Shown here in pieces: positions 23,715-59,100 of a stretch of 64,000 nt of DNA; the first letter of the stretch is position 1; every line of letters starts with the position of its first letter. This DNA is from Nectonema munidae (taxonomy: Eukaryota; Nematomorpha; Nectonematoida; Nectonematidae). The position numbers and the translations under genes were made by a program. The DNA is taken from contig JAUIRK010000903.1 in NCBI GenBank assembly GCA_030549495.1, positions 1,860,001 to 1,924,000 of the forward strand, given 5' to 3'. The notes beneath the pieces were generated by a model. That model was not told where the DNA came from. It saw only the letters and a program-made list of their open reading frames with translations, and searched no databases.

Positions 23715-25760
23715 GAAAAACAGTCAAAATCATGCAAGATATCTATAGGTTGTTTATCAGTGATTAAGCACTGTTCTTATTTAATATAGATACATATATA
23801 AAAGAATAAAAAGCTTTTGGATATTATAATTATTCGTTTTTTTTAATTCAAACCGGAAAATCACATTTTTCAATCATTTCATTTTCTTTTTTTGTTTAAA
23901 TTTCAGTATCTAGAAGTGTTATATGTGTTAAGTTAAAAATTTATTTTTATTATTTTACGATTTATTGATTTGAAAAATAAATAAATCGAGTTAAATGAAA
24001 TTAAAGTTCATTTATTTAGATTTTAAAAATTTAGCTTTTTTAAATACCCCTAAAAATAAAAAGAATCGGGACTAAGGTATAGGAAGGTGCTAATAAAATT
24101 TTCAGATGCAAATCCGATATTTAAAAAAACAAGATGGCCGATTCTGAATAATCGTCCCATTACTAATCTATACTCTATGACTTTCATAAATATGAACACA
24201 CTTTAAACTAATTGATGACTTTAATGTAATGAAATGTTTGTACAGTCAACCCGTGCTTATTCGCGGTTTTTTCAAGAGATGTAACTACCGACGGAAAATT
24301 TACGAATTCGCCAAATTTACAATTTTTTTTCTTTTTTACAAGCTAAAAAACAGCAATCTCAACTTCTTATCACTTTGTTCTTACACACTTTAAAAAAGGC
24401 TATTGATTCAATTCTTGAAGGTGATAAAAACGAAGATGTAGCAGCAGAGAAGATAATTCACAAATAAGACTACAAGCAATATAGTCGCTTATTTCATAAT
24501 CAAGCAAGGCTTCACATTTGGTAATGGAGTCAAAAAAGCTACACGGCGCATCTAATGTTTTTTTTGTTGTGCCCATAATAAATATAAAATTTATCATTAT
24601 ATTATATTTAGAGCTTTCATCAAGGTATCTCTTTATATAATTCTTTTTGCAAAGTATTTGACAAATTATAACTTAAAATATATAAATACACCTAATATAA
24701 ACAGAAATTAAAAAATCTATTTGATGCAAAATTTAGATGTCAACTATGATGAGTAGATTTTTGACATTATTGTTTTCGTTTCCTGCATCTCAAAGCTTGC
24801 CCCGCCAAGATATGGGGATATATCATAGGGTTGAAAAGTTATACATTAGTCATATATCACATTTTTATGGAAACTATTTTTGTTATAAATATTTGAAATC
24901 ATTTATAAAATATATTTATAATCATATTCTTTGGCCAAAAAAACCATATTTTTTATATAAAAAATGAAGTTAGAATATTGAAAGCATAGCATAGATAATT
25001 ATAGAACAACGTTTAGAAACAAAAAATGTATTAAACTACACTAAAAACTCTTCAAAAAGGCTTTGGTAAATTTAGAGGTCGATTAGTTTTAATTTGGAAA
25101 GTAGAAAAATATTTTCTAGACACCTAAAAGAAACTTATTAAGATTTATGTCAAAGAGTGAGTTTTTTGAATAAAAGACTTGAATTATTTACTGGCCTATC
25201 TTTTGAACCAATATTTGCATTAAAAGTATAGGCAGATCATGTCAAACTTTATCGAATTTTAAATTTTCATCAAATAAAACTATGCTTATAACCTATACGG
25301 CTTTCTGATAACATAGGATTCAAATGAAAATTTAGAGAAAATCTAGGATTTAAATAGTGGTACTTGAATCTATAATCATCATTATAATCTTGTAATATGG
25401 CTTTCACGAGAATAAATTTCAAAAGGGATGTGTTGCTCAAGTTCTCTGAAATTTCATAGTTTAGCAAAACAAGGTATGCTTTGTATACTTTATATACGTC
25501 CTTTTGTCTTGCGGGAGCACTAATATGAATACCGTGATATAAAACAGATGAAGAAATGTTCGTTTGAGTGATTATTATGGGAATATGAAGAAATCAGAAG
25601 CTTAGGGTAAAGAAAAAGAGAATTTACCAATAAGGAATATTAATAATCGTCAAGACAAAGTGAAAAATCTTAATCTTGATTTATTTTATGCAAAAGTAAG
25701 GATAGATATTATAATCCATGATATAAAACGTTCTATTAGCAATCATCAAAGAATTTAAAG
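23715..25760. other. No gene recognised; one Tigger end fragment
   Basis: At 24243 cagtcaacccgtgcttat resembles the start of a Tigger or related MITE; no partner end was found. A 58-codon minus-strand open segment near 24400-24575 is unassigned. The gankyrin 3' untranslated region occupies the right edge. Confidence 0.35.
25680..25685 (-). promoter_or_regulatory. PSMD10: Polyadenylation signal of gankyrin
   Basis: AATAAA on the minus strand about 75 nt after the gankyrin stop codon. Confidence 0.6.
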
Positions 25761-47963
<22,203 letters not shown>

Positions 47964-48149
47964 TTTAAAATGAATTAAATTGAATTGTAAATAAAAGAAA
48001 AGCTAAATACAACTCCATCGAGATAGGAGTTTCTTTCAGGGGGATTCAAAAGTCAGAGTTAAATTTCTAAATTTATACATTGAAAATAATTGAACTTATA
48101 TATATCACAACTTCATTCTTATATATATGATGAAATAGTAAGCTTCTCT

Positions 48150-48900
48150 AAAAATAAATTTTTATTTTCATATTTTAAATTTTTGTGCAATTTCCTAATC
48201 CCAATCCTAATATATTAAATTTTTCTACTACTTCTATTTCAGTGTGAATTAAGAAACTCTTTTCAATTTTTGGTTTATTAGAGATTGTCATACATTTTGT
48301 TTTAACTTTATTTATAAAAAAAGTTACTATTTTCACACCAAACAAAAAATAAATTTAGTTCTGAATTTAACTTATTGGAATCGATATATGTGTTGTTTTT
48401 TATTTTAGATAGATAAATGCGCAAATGTCATAAGCAAAAAGGATATGGGAGAAAAGTCATCTGGTATGAGATATATCATTAATGGCAATGTGAAAAGAAT
48501 GGATCCTTAAGGAACACTCGTTTTAACAAGTTGAATGTATGAGAATGTGTCATTTAGTTTGACTTTTTGAAATCTATTTTTAGATATGAAGAGAAGAAAA
48601 ATAGTGAACTTTTACTCAGATTACAATTGGAAAGATTTTTGATTAGGGAGGAATGGCTTAATCGATCAAAAACTTATAAAAGGTCAAAGAAGAAAAGTAC
48701 CTTATCCTCCTTCTTCTCGAAAATCTCAATCATTTTTTCCATTAAATACGAATGATATGATTCAGTTCTGAAAGTTATATCTAAATCCAAACTGATAATC
48801 ATTGATGTATTAGATTGAAGTTATATATGCATTAAATTGTTTATAAATCAACTTTTCAAATATTTTTGATGGAAATAGTCTATAATTTTCAATTAAAAAT
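48150..48900 (-). mobile_element. Non-LTR retrotransposon RT relic
   Basis: Minus strand. Decayed RT motifs in order: VFDRLSHSSLIKNLSNCNLS (about 48660), SVPxGSIL (about 48510), IAINDISHT, FAYDICAFIY at the YxDD position, then KCMTISNKPKIEKSFLIHTE (about 48290) and KFNILGLGLG. Heavily frameshifted. It lies just upstream of gankyrin exon 1, in the gap between the two divergent genes. Confidence 0.55.
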
Positions 48901-49104
48901 TTATCATTTTTTTTATAAATAAGTATAACTTTAAGTACTTTTAAAAATTGAGGAAACATGTTATTTGATAAAGCAAGATTAATAGAAAAGGATAAAGGGA
49001 CGCTTAAAAACTATTTTATATGTTTCATTGATATTCCACATAACATTCATTAAACTTATTAGCTATTAAGTATATTCAACACATCTTTTATACATATTTT
49101 AGTC

Positions 49105-49228
49105 TTAAATATATCGTTGGCTCCCCTTACTTTTAGTTTCGTATATGCATAATATAATAAAAATTAATTATTAAAGACTAGTTTTATCTTTCTATTCTAA
49201 AAGTAAGGGGAGCCAACGATATATTTAA
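49105..49228. repeat. TTAA MITE with 27-bp perfect arms
   Basis: TTAA at both ends; arms ATATATCGTTGGCTCCCCTT and onward match perfectly for 27 bp around a ~60-bp loop. In the gankyrin-seipin intergenic gap. Confidence 0.85.
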
Positions 49229-49249
49229 AAAGAATAAATATTTTTTGAT

Positions 49250-49740
49250 TCATTGATTATTTGACAAATATATTATTTAAAATCGTGGAAATTGCAAAAT
49301 ATAGGTAATAACTTTTGTAACATCGTATGAGGTAGCAAAATATGAACAGAAATTTTCAAAGAATATTTTTCGATTCTTTGATTACAGAATTTTATTTTTA
49401 TTATTTGACAAAAATACTATTTAATATCATGAAAAAATTGCAAAAATATAGGTAATAACTTATATAACATCGTCTCCCCGAATGAGGTATATCAAATCTT
49501 ACATCTAGCAAAATATGAACTAACAGATTGGAGATGAACCATCGCAGTATACAGGTTGGAGATGAACCATCGTAGTATATAGGTAATAACTTATGTAGTA
49601 TCGTCTCCCTGAATGAGGTATATCAAATCTTACATCTAGCAAAATATGAACAGAAAGTTGAACATTGTCTCCCTAATCATTTGTACATGGAATAGTAATT
49701 ATCGTAGTATACAGGTTGGAAATGACAATCAAGTTGTCTA
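49250..49740. repeat. Partly duplicated tandem block
   Basis: The motifs GCAAAATATAGGTAATAACT, CATCGTCTCCCCGAATGAGG, ATCTAGCAAAATATGAAC and GGTTGGAGATGAACCATCG recur two or three times. It ends 250 bp before the seipin ATG, in the putative promoter region. Confidence 0.75.
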
Positions 49741-49989
49741 CCCGCGTTCAACCGTACAGGTTATGATATATATACATATCTATAATATATATTTGCAAGA
49801 TCTATAACATTTTTTTAATAAATATTATCGATACAGAAAAATATCTATAACAAAAATGGACATCCAATAAAAAAATTAATAGTTATTATTGCTAAACTTA
49901 AAAATAACTAATTAGATAAATCTAAACATATAAATTCAATAAACATTTTTTCCCTCTTTATTTTTTAATTTTCTGCTTTTTTCGTTCAA

Positions 49990-50174
49990 ATGATTATTTT
50001 CAAAATTAATTTTCAAACACTGTTCATTTATTTTAAAAATATTATAATAGTCTTTGTTGCTTCTCTTATTATTTTTAGTGCAATATTTTCTTTATCAGTA
50101 CTTCTTTATTGGATTTTTTATCAATTTATTATTCCCATTAAGCTAACCAAAATTCCTTTAAATTTATACTTTAA
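49990..50174 (+). CDS. BSCL2: Seipin exon 1
   Basis: ATG at 49990, with an in-frame TAA about 21 nt upstream; donor GTAAGA. Residues 1-61 are mostly one membrane helix (NIIIVFVASLIIFSAIFSLS) followed by VLLYWIFYQFIIPIKLTKIP. Confidence 0.8.
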
Positions 50175-53100
50175 GTAAGATTTTTTAAAATATTAAATAT
50201 ATAAATTAATACCTTTTTTTAAACAGCACTGATTGTAATAGTAAGCTTTCATTATGCTCTTTTCCTGAATCAAATGCTTCAATACCAACTTCTAAATTAT
50301 TGAACTCGAAAGTATTTTTAATATCATTTTCCTGTACTTTAACATAGTAGGTAGGTATAGATGTTAAAGCACTTTCCAAATTTAATTGATATGCTTGGGG
50401 TTGAAGAGAAGAATGCAAAGAAGGATGTTAGGAGTATTCTAGAAATAATAAATTAATATAGAGAAGGATAGTCGGTTTTATTGTGGGCTTAGGTGAAGAA
50501 TGGGTTCAATAGTTCCTATCAAGGCGGAGAGTAAGTTTAAGAGTTCTGGGTGAGTAATGATGTTGCTTAGATTATTGGGAAAGTGGCCAAGGGTTGAGGC
50601 GCAAGTGTTGATAAGTTTGTGTCTGTGTGGGATGAAGAATGGGCAGAGAAGGGCGAGGTGGTATGGTGTTTCGAAAAGTGCGTTTCAGAACCGACACGTC
50701 AGGTTGTCTGTGAGCCACCTAATAAGAGATCTCGATGGAGTGTACTTGTGCGAAGCCCAGGATTGGTGTATGGTATTGATGTTTGATATTCGCGAAAGCA
50801 GGGTGTTTGAGGAGTTGGTGAGGGAGTTTTGCCATTGGTTTTGAGTGTGCATGGAAATGTAGCGTAGTAAGACGTTGGGGTGTACTGAGGTCACATGTGT
50901 AATGCATGGTATTGATAAGATTCTTTTAGCGAGATGGTCAACATGCAAGTTTTCATGTATGTTAGAGTGAGCGGGGCACCAGAAAATGAAGACGGTGAAA
51001 TGTGTGGAGAGGAGTCGTAGTTTTGAGAACAAGAAGGAAGCAAAGAAGGGAACGTTTTTGATAAGGTGTAGATCCCGCGTGATGTTCAAAGAGTTTGTAT
51101 AGAAATGGATATGAGTGAAACGTGTTAAGGTATTGATGTGTTGGGTGATCTGGTCTTATGAGGTGATTAAAGCTTTACATTCAGCATCATAAGTTGTAGT
51201 TAAATGGTTTATAGGAGAGCTTGTAGAAAAGAAGAAAGATAGAGAGGCGCCTGTATTAAAAGCGGTAGCGATAGCGCATTTTTCAATGATTTGGAAGCGT
51301 CTGTGAAGATTTCTGAGCTTTTTTACCTGTTTAGCGGCGAGAGATTTGTTTGTGTGAGTAGTGATAGCAAAAGGAAGGGGCGAAGAGGGATGTACTAATG
51401 TAGTGGGGTGTACCTTAGTGTGTATGAGGTAACGGTGGGAAGTGATGTGTGAAGCAGTTTCGCGTGAGGGTGTGATGCGTTCAGTGGAAGATGTCAATTG
51501 AAGGCTGAAGATGGGGGAAGTAGAGATTTGTATGTGCAAATATATCGTCTGATGAAGGTATCTTTCAGTTGGATTAAAAGAGAATAGATGTTGGTGTTGT
51601 GCGATAAGCTTTCGAGATGGTTAATAGACTGAGTCTATGGATTTTGAATAAATATGTAAGGGTGGATGGCTGAGCGAGCGATGAGCCCCATGAGAGGATG
51701 CCGTATTGGATTACCGGAAGTATGAGAGATTTGTAAATGAATAAAGAATGATGGATACTTAGACCCCATTTGTATGAGATTGTTTGTCTTAGTTGGAACA
51801 GAGTCTGTGATAGTTTGATGTAGGTGTTTTTGAAGTGTGTGGACCATTTCATGTTTGTTTGAAAGGTAAGACCTAGATACTTGATGGTGGTTGCGTGTTG
51901 AATGAGGGTGTTATGATTGGTAAGCAAAGGTAGATGTGGGGAGTGTTTGCGAGTGAAATGAATTTGGGTGGTTTTGGATGTGTTGAAAGATATTTTTAGC
52001 GAGGTGGCGGTGAAGTTCAGGATGTTGAAAAGTGAAGCGATATTCTGGAGGTTTTCGTGTTGTGTGTTTGCTGAGAAAGAAAAGAGAAGATCGTCGGAGT
52101 AGCACTGGGAAAAGTGAGATTTGGACTCGAGGAGGAGAGGATTGATGAGAATGAGTCAGAGGATGTCAGAGAGGCAACCTCCTTGGGGAGTGGAGAGAGA
52201 GTGTGTATGAACTGCGCGGATGGATTTTTCGCGGAAGATTAAGCAGCGGTTTTGTAGGTAGTTGCTGATTAACTTGATTATGTAGGGTGGGTATTTTTTG
52301 AGATGAATGTTGAGGATGATGGAGGGGTGCCAGGCGCTGTTGAATGCGTTATCGATGTCGAGGAAAAGGACTGATGCGGTCTTTTGGGATTATATGGAGT
52401 GTTCTAAATACTCGGTCAGTTTGGAGAGAGCTGACTCAGTATTCCTGTGCGGGAGATATGCAAACTATGATGGGTGTATGATGTTGTTCTGTGATATATA
52501 ATGAATCAGCCTTTTGCGAATAGCTTGCCTAAAACAGGGAGGATAGTGATTGATCGCCAGTTTTTTAGATTTGAGGGTTCTTTGTGAGGTTTAGGCAGAA
52601 AGAGGAGTTTGCCTATTTTCCATATTGATGCAAAAAAGGAGTTTGATAAGCATGCGTTGTATGTGGAGTAGATGGGTATGTAAAACGTGAAATGATTTTT
52701 TAATGTAGGTTGCGGTGATCGTGTCGTGGCTGGGTGCTGATTTTGGTCTGAGTGAGTTTACCGCCTGAGATAACTCTCTTAGTGTGATGGGGGGGGGGGG
52801 GGGGGGGTTTAGCGATGATGTTAGTTTTTGTGAGAGTAAGCGTTCGACAGCATCGTATGGATCATCGTTGTGGGGATTGTCGGCGGGAAAAATAGACGAG
52901 ATAAAGGCGGGTTTATGAGGATTGTGTTAGTATCTGTGTGGGGAAGAAGTTGATGGAGATTCGAAGGATGTTTTTTTTACTTTCGTGAGTGTGTTGATTA
53001 TGGGCCAGGGATTGGACGATGAATGGGAAGTGAAATTGATCCAAGCATCTCGTTTTGCTTTTTTAGGGAGCAAAGGTAGAGATGTCGGATACTTGAGTAT

Positions 53101-56100
53101 AGAGAAATGTTAGATGAAGAGGGATCCTTTCTTATTTTTAGAGCGTGACGCAAGATTTTCTTTTGTTGGTTTAAGGCTGAGATCCAGAAGTATGCATGTT
53201 TTCTTCTGGGAAAGGGGTTAGAAGGTGTGGACAGGTGGATGGCAGAAGAAAGTGTGTTATTGATTTTGAGAGCAGCAGCTTCTATCTCGGTGGTTGTGGA
53301 TAGCGCGTGTATGGATTCAGGTAACTGGGTTACAAGTGTTTGCAAAAATCAGCACTAGTGAGCGTGTTTTGCAGATGTTGTTAGTGCGCGCGTATGGAAA
53401 ATTGGGGTGAAATCAATCTGGAAAGTTATGTAGTGGTGATCAGATGCGGATGGTTGGTCGGAGATGGTCCAGTTAAAAATGAGATTGTGTGTGTTTGGTG
53501 ACGCTAGAGTGATGTCAATGTGAGAGGAAATTAAGTTGTTCTGAACGATTTTGAAGAAGGTAGGATTTTTTGCGTCGTCGCATATTCGTAGGTTATGTTG
53601 TGTGATAAAAGATAAGGATTTAACGCCGTGCATGTTTTCCTTATGGTCCCAAAGAAAAGATCGGCGTTACAGTCCGTTGAGATTATTAAATGATATGAAT
53701 TGGATAGTGATGCGATGTGGGCCTTAGCCCAAGAAAAGAGAAATTTAGTGTGGACCTTATTAGAATGCACGTGGAGTAATGAGTTAGAGGTGAGGTGTAT
53801 AGAGATGTGTATTCATTTGTATGAGGTGAAGGAGAGAGTTTTGGAGTGTAGGGTTCATTTGGAGAGAAAACGTCGTAGGATGAAGAAAAGAGAATGTTAA
53901 GGAGATTTGACCAGCTATGGGAGCAGTGGTTCAGATTAATATGAAGAAAATTTAGCATATGTAGTTTTTGATGGTATTTGTGTGTGCCTTGTTGTGGTTT
54001 TTAAGGTGTTGAATGCGATTCTGATGGCAGTTTGAGCATGATATTTTAAAGGGATCTTTATTGAAAATGCATGTGGAGATTGAGTGACCCATGTTGCCGC
54101 AGTGGTTGCAGTGTGGAGATGAGGATTTACATTTTGATGATGTGTGGTGTTATTTCAGACAGTTGTCGCATTGTGTAAGACGTGATTTGAAGATTCTAGA
54201 CTGGAGAATTGTGTGGTTTAGAATGATTTTAGGATTTTCGCAAAGATGCTTGAAAAGTGTGTTGGTAGATGTTTGGAATGATATAGTGTAGGAGTACAAG
54301 CCCTTTTTGCCTAATTCTTTAATTGACGTTAGTGATCCTAAGTCTTTAAGGAAGCAATTCTCATGCAGGAATTGTGTAGCTTTTAATAAAGATCAAAAAT
54401 AAAGCTTGTGTATTTTTTAATAATGATCCGTAGTAACTTAAATTCATTTCTGACAATCAATAATATGTGGATGTTAGAGGATTAAAATACTTTTGAGATT
54501 TGGTTTACTGAACCTTTACTTTAAGGTCAAAGTTTTTTTTGAAGTGGTTAAAGTATTCTTTTTTTTTACTAATATAATAAATTTACTAATCAAATATGAA
54601 CAAAAATAGCTATATCATTTAGTTTAGAATATACTTTATGAAGCCGGTATTTTTGATAAAGGATAGAACTTGTGAAAATTCGCGGGACTTATTTTCGCAG
54701 TCTTATATACACCTTCAATTATCTTCATGATAATCAGTAATAGTAATTAAAAATTTGTATTACTTCCTTTCCCCTTAAATTTTTACTTCTATTATACTTA
54801 CTAACAAATTTTACACGTAATTTCTATGAAAACAAGATATGTTTATCTTATATGATCTTTACAAAATATAATCGAATATCGATTTTGATATTAAAATTCA
54901 TTGATTTATAAAATATCAAAAATTAAAGATATTTAATTTATATTCTCTGATCGGTCTTTAAAATGAATTTATATTTATCGTATATTACTCTGTATTTTTT
55001 TTAAAAGAATCAAAAGTTGGTAATTCTCTGTTACCACTTTCAGTATTAGTTTTCACAAATCTATTTATTATCCATGAATAAATTGTAATATAACTTAGCC
55101 CTTATATAACTTACGCAGACGATTTATATTTTATGGGGCCCTGGTTTTTATTGGGTTTGAGGGGTTAAAGGAGACGAATTTTACTGTGCCTGGTGACTCA
55201 TTATGTCTGGAAGGTTTAAAATCCAAAAATATTTTTGCATACTTTAGAAGAAGCCAATTTTGATATAGTAAATTAGCTTGTTTTAAGTATCACATTAGAA
55301 ACTAAAAATGCTAACATTTTGATATAATCAATATAAATGATTTATGAGTATACCATTTCCAAAAATGTATTTCAATTTTGTATTTCATAAAAGCATTCAA
55401 TTTTTAATTATTTAGAAAAATTCATTGGATTCATTAATCTAATTATGTTTTAGTTTGATTTTTTTGCTTCTTCAATGAATGAAATATATTGTCAAAAAAG
55501 GAAGAAAATGACAATAAAATGAGAGTATTTAATTAACAAGAATATTATCTGTTTAAACAGCTGGAGGAAACAAAGGAGGACAAATAATTTCATTTTTAAT
55601 TGCGGAGACGCACCTCTATTATTTATAAGTTTAAATTATCAACTGGTTTAAATACGAAATATTTTACTTGTTTATTGATAGAAATTAACGCATCAATAAC
55701 ATTCAATGTCTAGTGATATGATACAAAATCCGTCAAAAATAAATAGTTCTTCCTTCAAAACATTAGAATCTTTCATATTTCTCTTGCTAATTTTTTACTT
55801 TTTAGGGACTGACAAAAGGACAGAGTTATAAAATTTCGCTGCTCATTGTTATTCCAAATTCTGAAACTAATCTTAATCTAGGTAATTCTTTTATTTATAG
55901 TTTTTAGTATTTTTAATTATAACTTATTTCTAAAGGTACTCTCAGTATAATATAAATTTTGAAAAAGAACAAAATGTTTTAAAGCAATTGCATTTTTTAA
56001 TTCGCAAAATAAATCCTATGTTACGTTATAAATATAATTTTTTTTCAAGGAATGATTATGACTGAAATATTTCTATTCGATAGTTCTCAAAGACAACTTG

Positions 56101-59100
56101 CTCACTTCTACAAGCACGTACAAAGAAGCGTAATATTTTATCAATTTTTTATCTTTTTTTACTTTAGTTTTTAGTTCCATTCCAATCGCTTTTTGTGAAA
56201 CAAATCAAAGCCATTTGCTCACTTCCTTTCCACTTACTGGGCTTTTGGCAAGAAGTTCAAGAGATCGAAGTTTTACTCACTCAAGAATATATCAATGTTG
56301 CAGTATGCCTCTTTTAGCTTCTTCGTATGTTAGTTTAGACTTTAGAGCAATGACATTTTACTAGTTCGGCATTTCTTACAATTGTCAATTCCCATTCGTA
56401 CTAATATGTTTGCCAATTATCCCGGTTTAGATGCCAACTGGCATTTGTATCAGTATACTTACCAATCGGGGGCCCACATCCTCAAAATTATTGGGGGCGA
56501 AATTTTTTTTGTTGCAATTTTCAAAATTACTGGTCTAGAAATACCACTGGAGAACAAATATTCAAGCATCCTTTAAAATAGAATGTATTCAGCGCATACG
56601 TAAATTTATAAGGCTACTTTATAATTTTTTTTACAAAATTGATAAAATTTAAAAACTATACTTCCAGCGAAAATATTTTAATTAAATTTGCATATCGCAT
56701 ATACACTAGTTTAAAAAAACCAAAATTGTTGGGGCGAATTGGTGAAAGGATATTTGATTGATAAAGAAAACTACTGAAAACAAATGACTGAAGGTTAAAG
56801 AGTTTTATGTGAGTGAATGTAGTCTGAAGGAAAAGAGTCTACTAGACACCCTGCGATGTTTATATGAAAAGAATGTTTGATTCAGGGGCGCACATCCTTG
56901 AAATTATTGGAGAGAGCGGACTTTCAAGCGTCTTCCAAAAAAGACAACAAATTTTTCTGAATTCCTACTCCTCTCTTGTCTATTCTATTTCATTCTTAAT
57001 TAAGTCCCTTTCAATCCGAGAAATTTTTTTTCCTATTTTTTTATCTTTTCATATATTGCATGTTCTTAAAATTATGTTTTGAAGACTTTTTTTTAAAAAA
57101 GATTATTTTTCATGTTTTAGTCGAGAATACGAATCGTGACATATTTGTCACTGTCGGATTGAAGGGTAATAAAAAGTAAAGAGTTTTAATACACAACTTT
57201 ATTGAATGAAACAAAATCAAAGTTCATGGAACTGTTTGAAACAGTTTCTTTTTGTGGAACAACATAGAAAAATAGAGCAAGTAATACATCGAAAAGAGGT
57301 CTTTGACTCCTGTTTTTTGGAACTTAATAACTTGCATCTTCCTCTTTTTTCAACGGCTTCAACTAAATGTAATGGCGTAGTTGTAAAAACGTGTGATGTG
57401 CTCGAACTCTCTGGAATCTTCCTTTTTCTTGATAAAAAATCAGATGTTAATACTTTAATATGTATGAATTATTGATTCCAATTTCTAATAACTCAAAAAA
57501 GATTTTGCGATAATATTTTGTTTTTGATCTTCTTTCATTTTTATAATAAGATGACAATTGTCCCATTGTATCAACTCCTCCCATATATTTATTATACTCA
57601 GATACAATTATTGGACAGCACATTGACAAAACAAGCACAGACCTGTTGTCCATCCATTTGACAACTCGACAAACACCAGAAACAAAGTATTCAATGTTTC
57701 CTCTTTTCTTCTTTTTGTCTGGTAAAAAAATTTGTGCATACCTTTACGATTCTTGCTCACTGTTCCACAGGCATAAATTTTATTATTTCCCAAGTCTCTA
57801 AACAAGTTAGGTGAAGAAAAAAAGTTGTCCATGTATAACTCTACTCCAGATCCTTTCAAGTTTTTGGTCAATTTTTTTACTACCCTTTCACTAAGTGTAA
57901 ACCCATTCTTCGCTTCTTTAGTTTTCCCAGCATACAAATCACACTCAAAAAGATAACCAGACAAACTATCACAACGACACCAAAGCTTAAAACCCCATTT
58001 TAAAGGTTTATTTTTTATAAACTGTTTAGCAAAATGATGTCCTTTGAACTTAATCATATGCTCATCAATTGATTACTGATGAGTAGAGTCATAGCTATTT
58101 GAAAGGCTTTATTGAAATGCTCAAATACTGTTCTAAGTTTATGAATTCTATCATGTTTTGGATCTGTAATAGGGAGACACTTACTATTGTCATTGTAATG
58201 TAGAACAGAACGTAAAAAAAGAAACGATCGCGAGTCATTAGATTAGCGATAAAATTTACTCCTAAAATTGAACACGTACTCCAATAATCCCTCAACCTTG
58301 GCAGTTTATGTACGCTCATACACAAGTGTATACCTATAAAACAATACATCTCTTTAAAATCAATTTCTCCTACAATTCCTTTTTGATTCATGTAAATTTT
58401 GGTTTGATTGAGTAAATCATGCATTAAAATGTCAAAATTACAAATTTTTGAAAAAATTTCATGAGAATTTGTACTACTTATGTTTTCAATTTCATCATTT
58501 ATCTTACCTCAACTTCTATAGGATAACGGTATGGAAAAACACTCAATTCTTTTTGTCCATGTAAAATCTCCAATTTCAAGGTCTTGTGAAACAAACGGAG
58601 TCTACTCTTTGAGTTGAGAATCTACAATTTCAATCTCTTCTGCCTGATTTTCATCATCTTCCAAAAATTGCTGATCCTCAAAATCCAAGTTGAAATTTTC
58701 GCTTTCATCATTACTATTTTCGGGTAAGAGGCACTCTTCAATACAATCTCTTTTCACAATGAAACTACGAATCATAATTAATCAAAAAATCATATGGACT
58801 GTCAAAACTTTGTGCGCCTCTTTTCAATGTCGGCAACACGCATGCATGTATCTTAAGACCTGGAGTGACATATATGTCCGGTATAATTTGATGACCCACT
58901 GCCAGACATACACTATCTTTTGAGATTTCATAACTGACGAATTGAATATTTATGAAGTTTTCAAGCAGATAATTATTTTTATTTTCTGTTTTTTTTTCTT
59001 TTGAATTTTGAATTGATGTGCTCAAATAATGCACATTTGTTATTGGTAATATTTCACTAGCAAATCCATAGAAAAAAAGTAAACAAAAATAAAAAAAAGC

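Larger units (their letters stand above)
50440..54410 (-). mobile_element. R1/I-group LINE with endonuclease, RT and RNase H
   Basis: A GC-richer minus-strand element in seipin intron 2. ORF1 remnant at 54000-54390: KELGKKGLYSYTISFQTSTN and two CCHC zinc knuckles (CDNCLK...HTSSKC and CNHCGNMGHSISTC). ORF2 at 50478-53958: endonuclease from MLNFLHINLNHCSHSWSNL to SDHHYITFQIDF, then RT with RPKSAPSHDTIT, SPQGGCLSDIL and CYSDDLLFSF, RNase H with TYDAECKALITS and FWCPAHSNIHENLHVDHLAK, and a C-terminal NALFETPYHLALLCPFF. Several stops and frameshifts. It is 5'-truncated within ORF1. Confidence 0.85.

Noticed and set aside
50206-50418. 70-codon minus-strand open frame with apparent splice sites
   Set aside because: It is antisense to seipin exon 2, whose plus-strand reading matches the family precisely.
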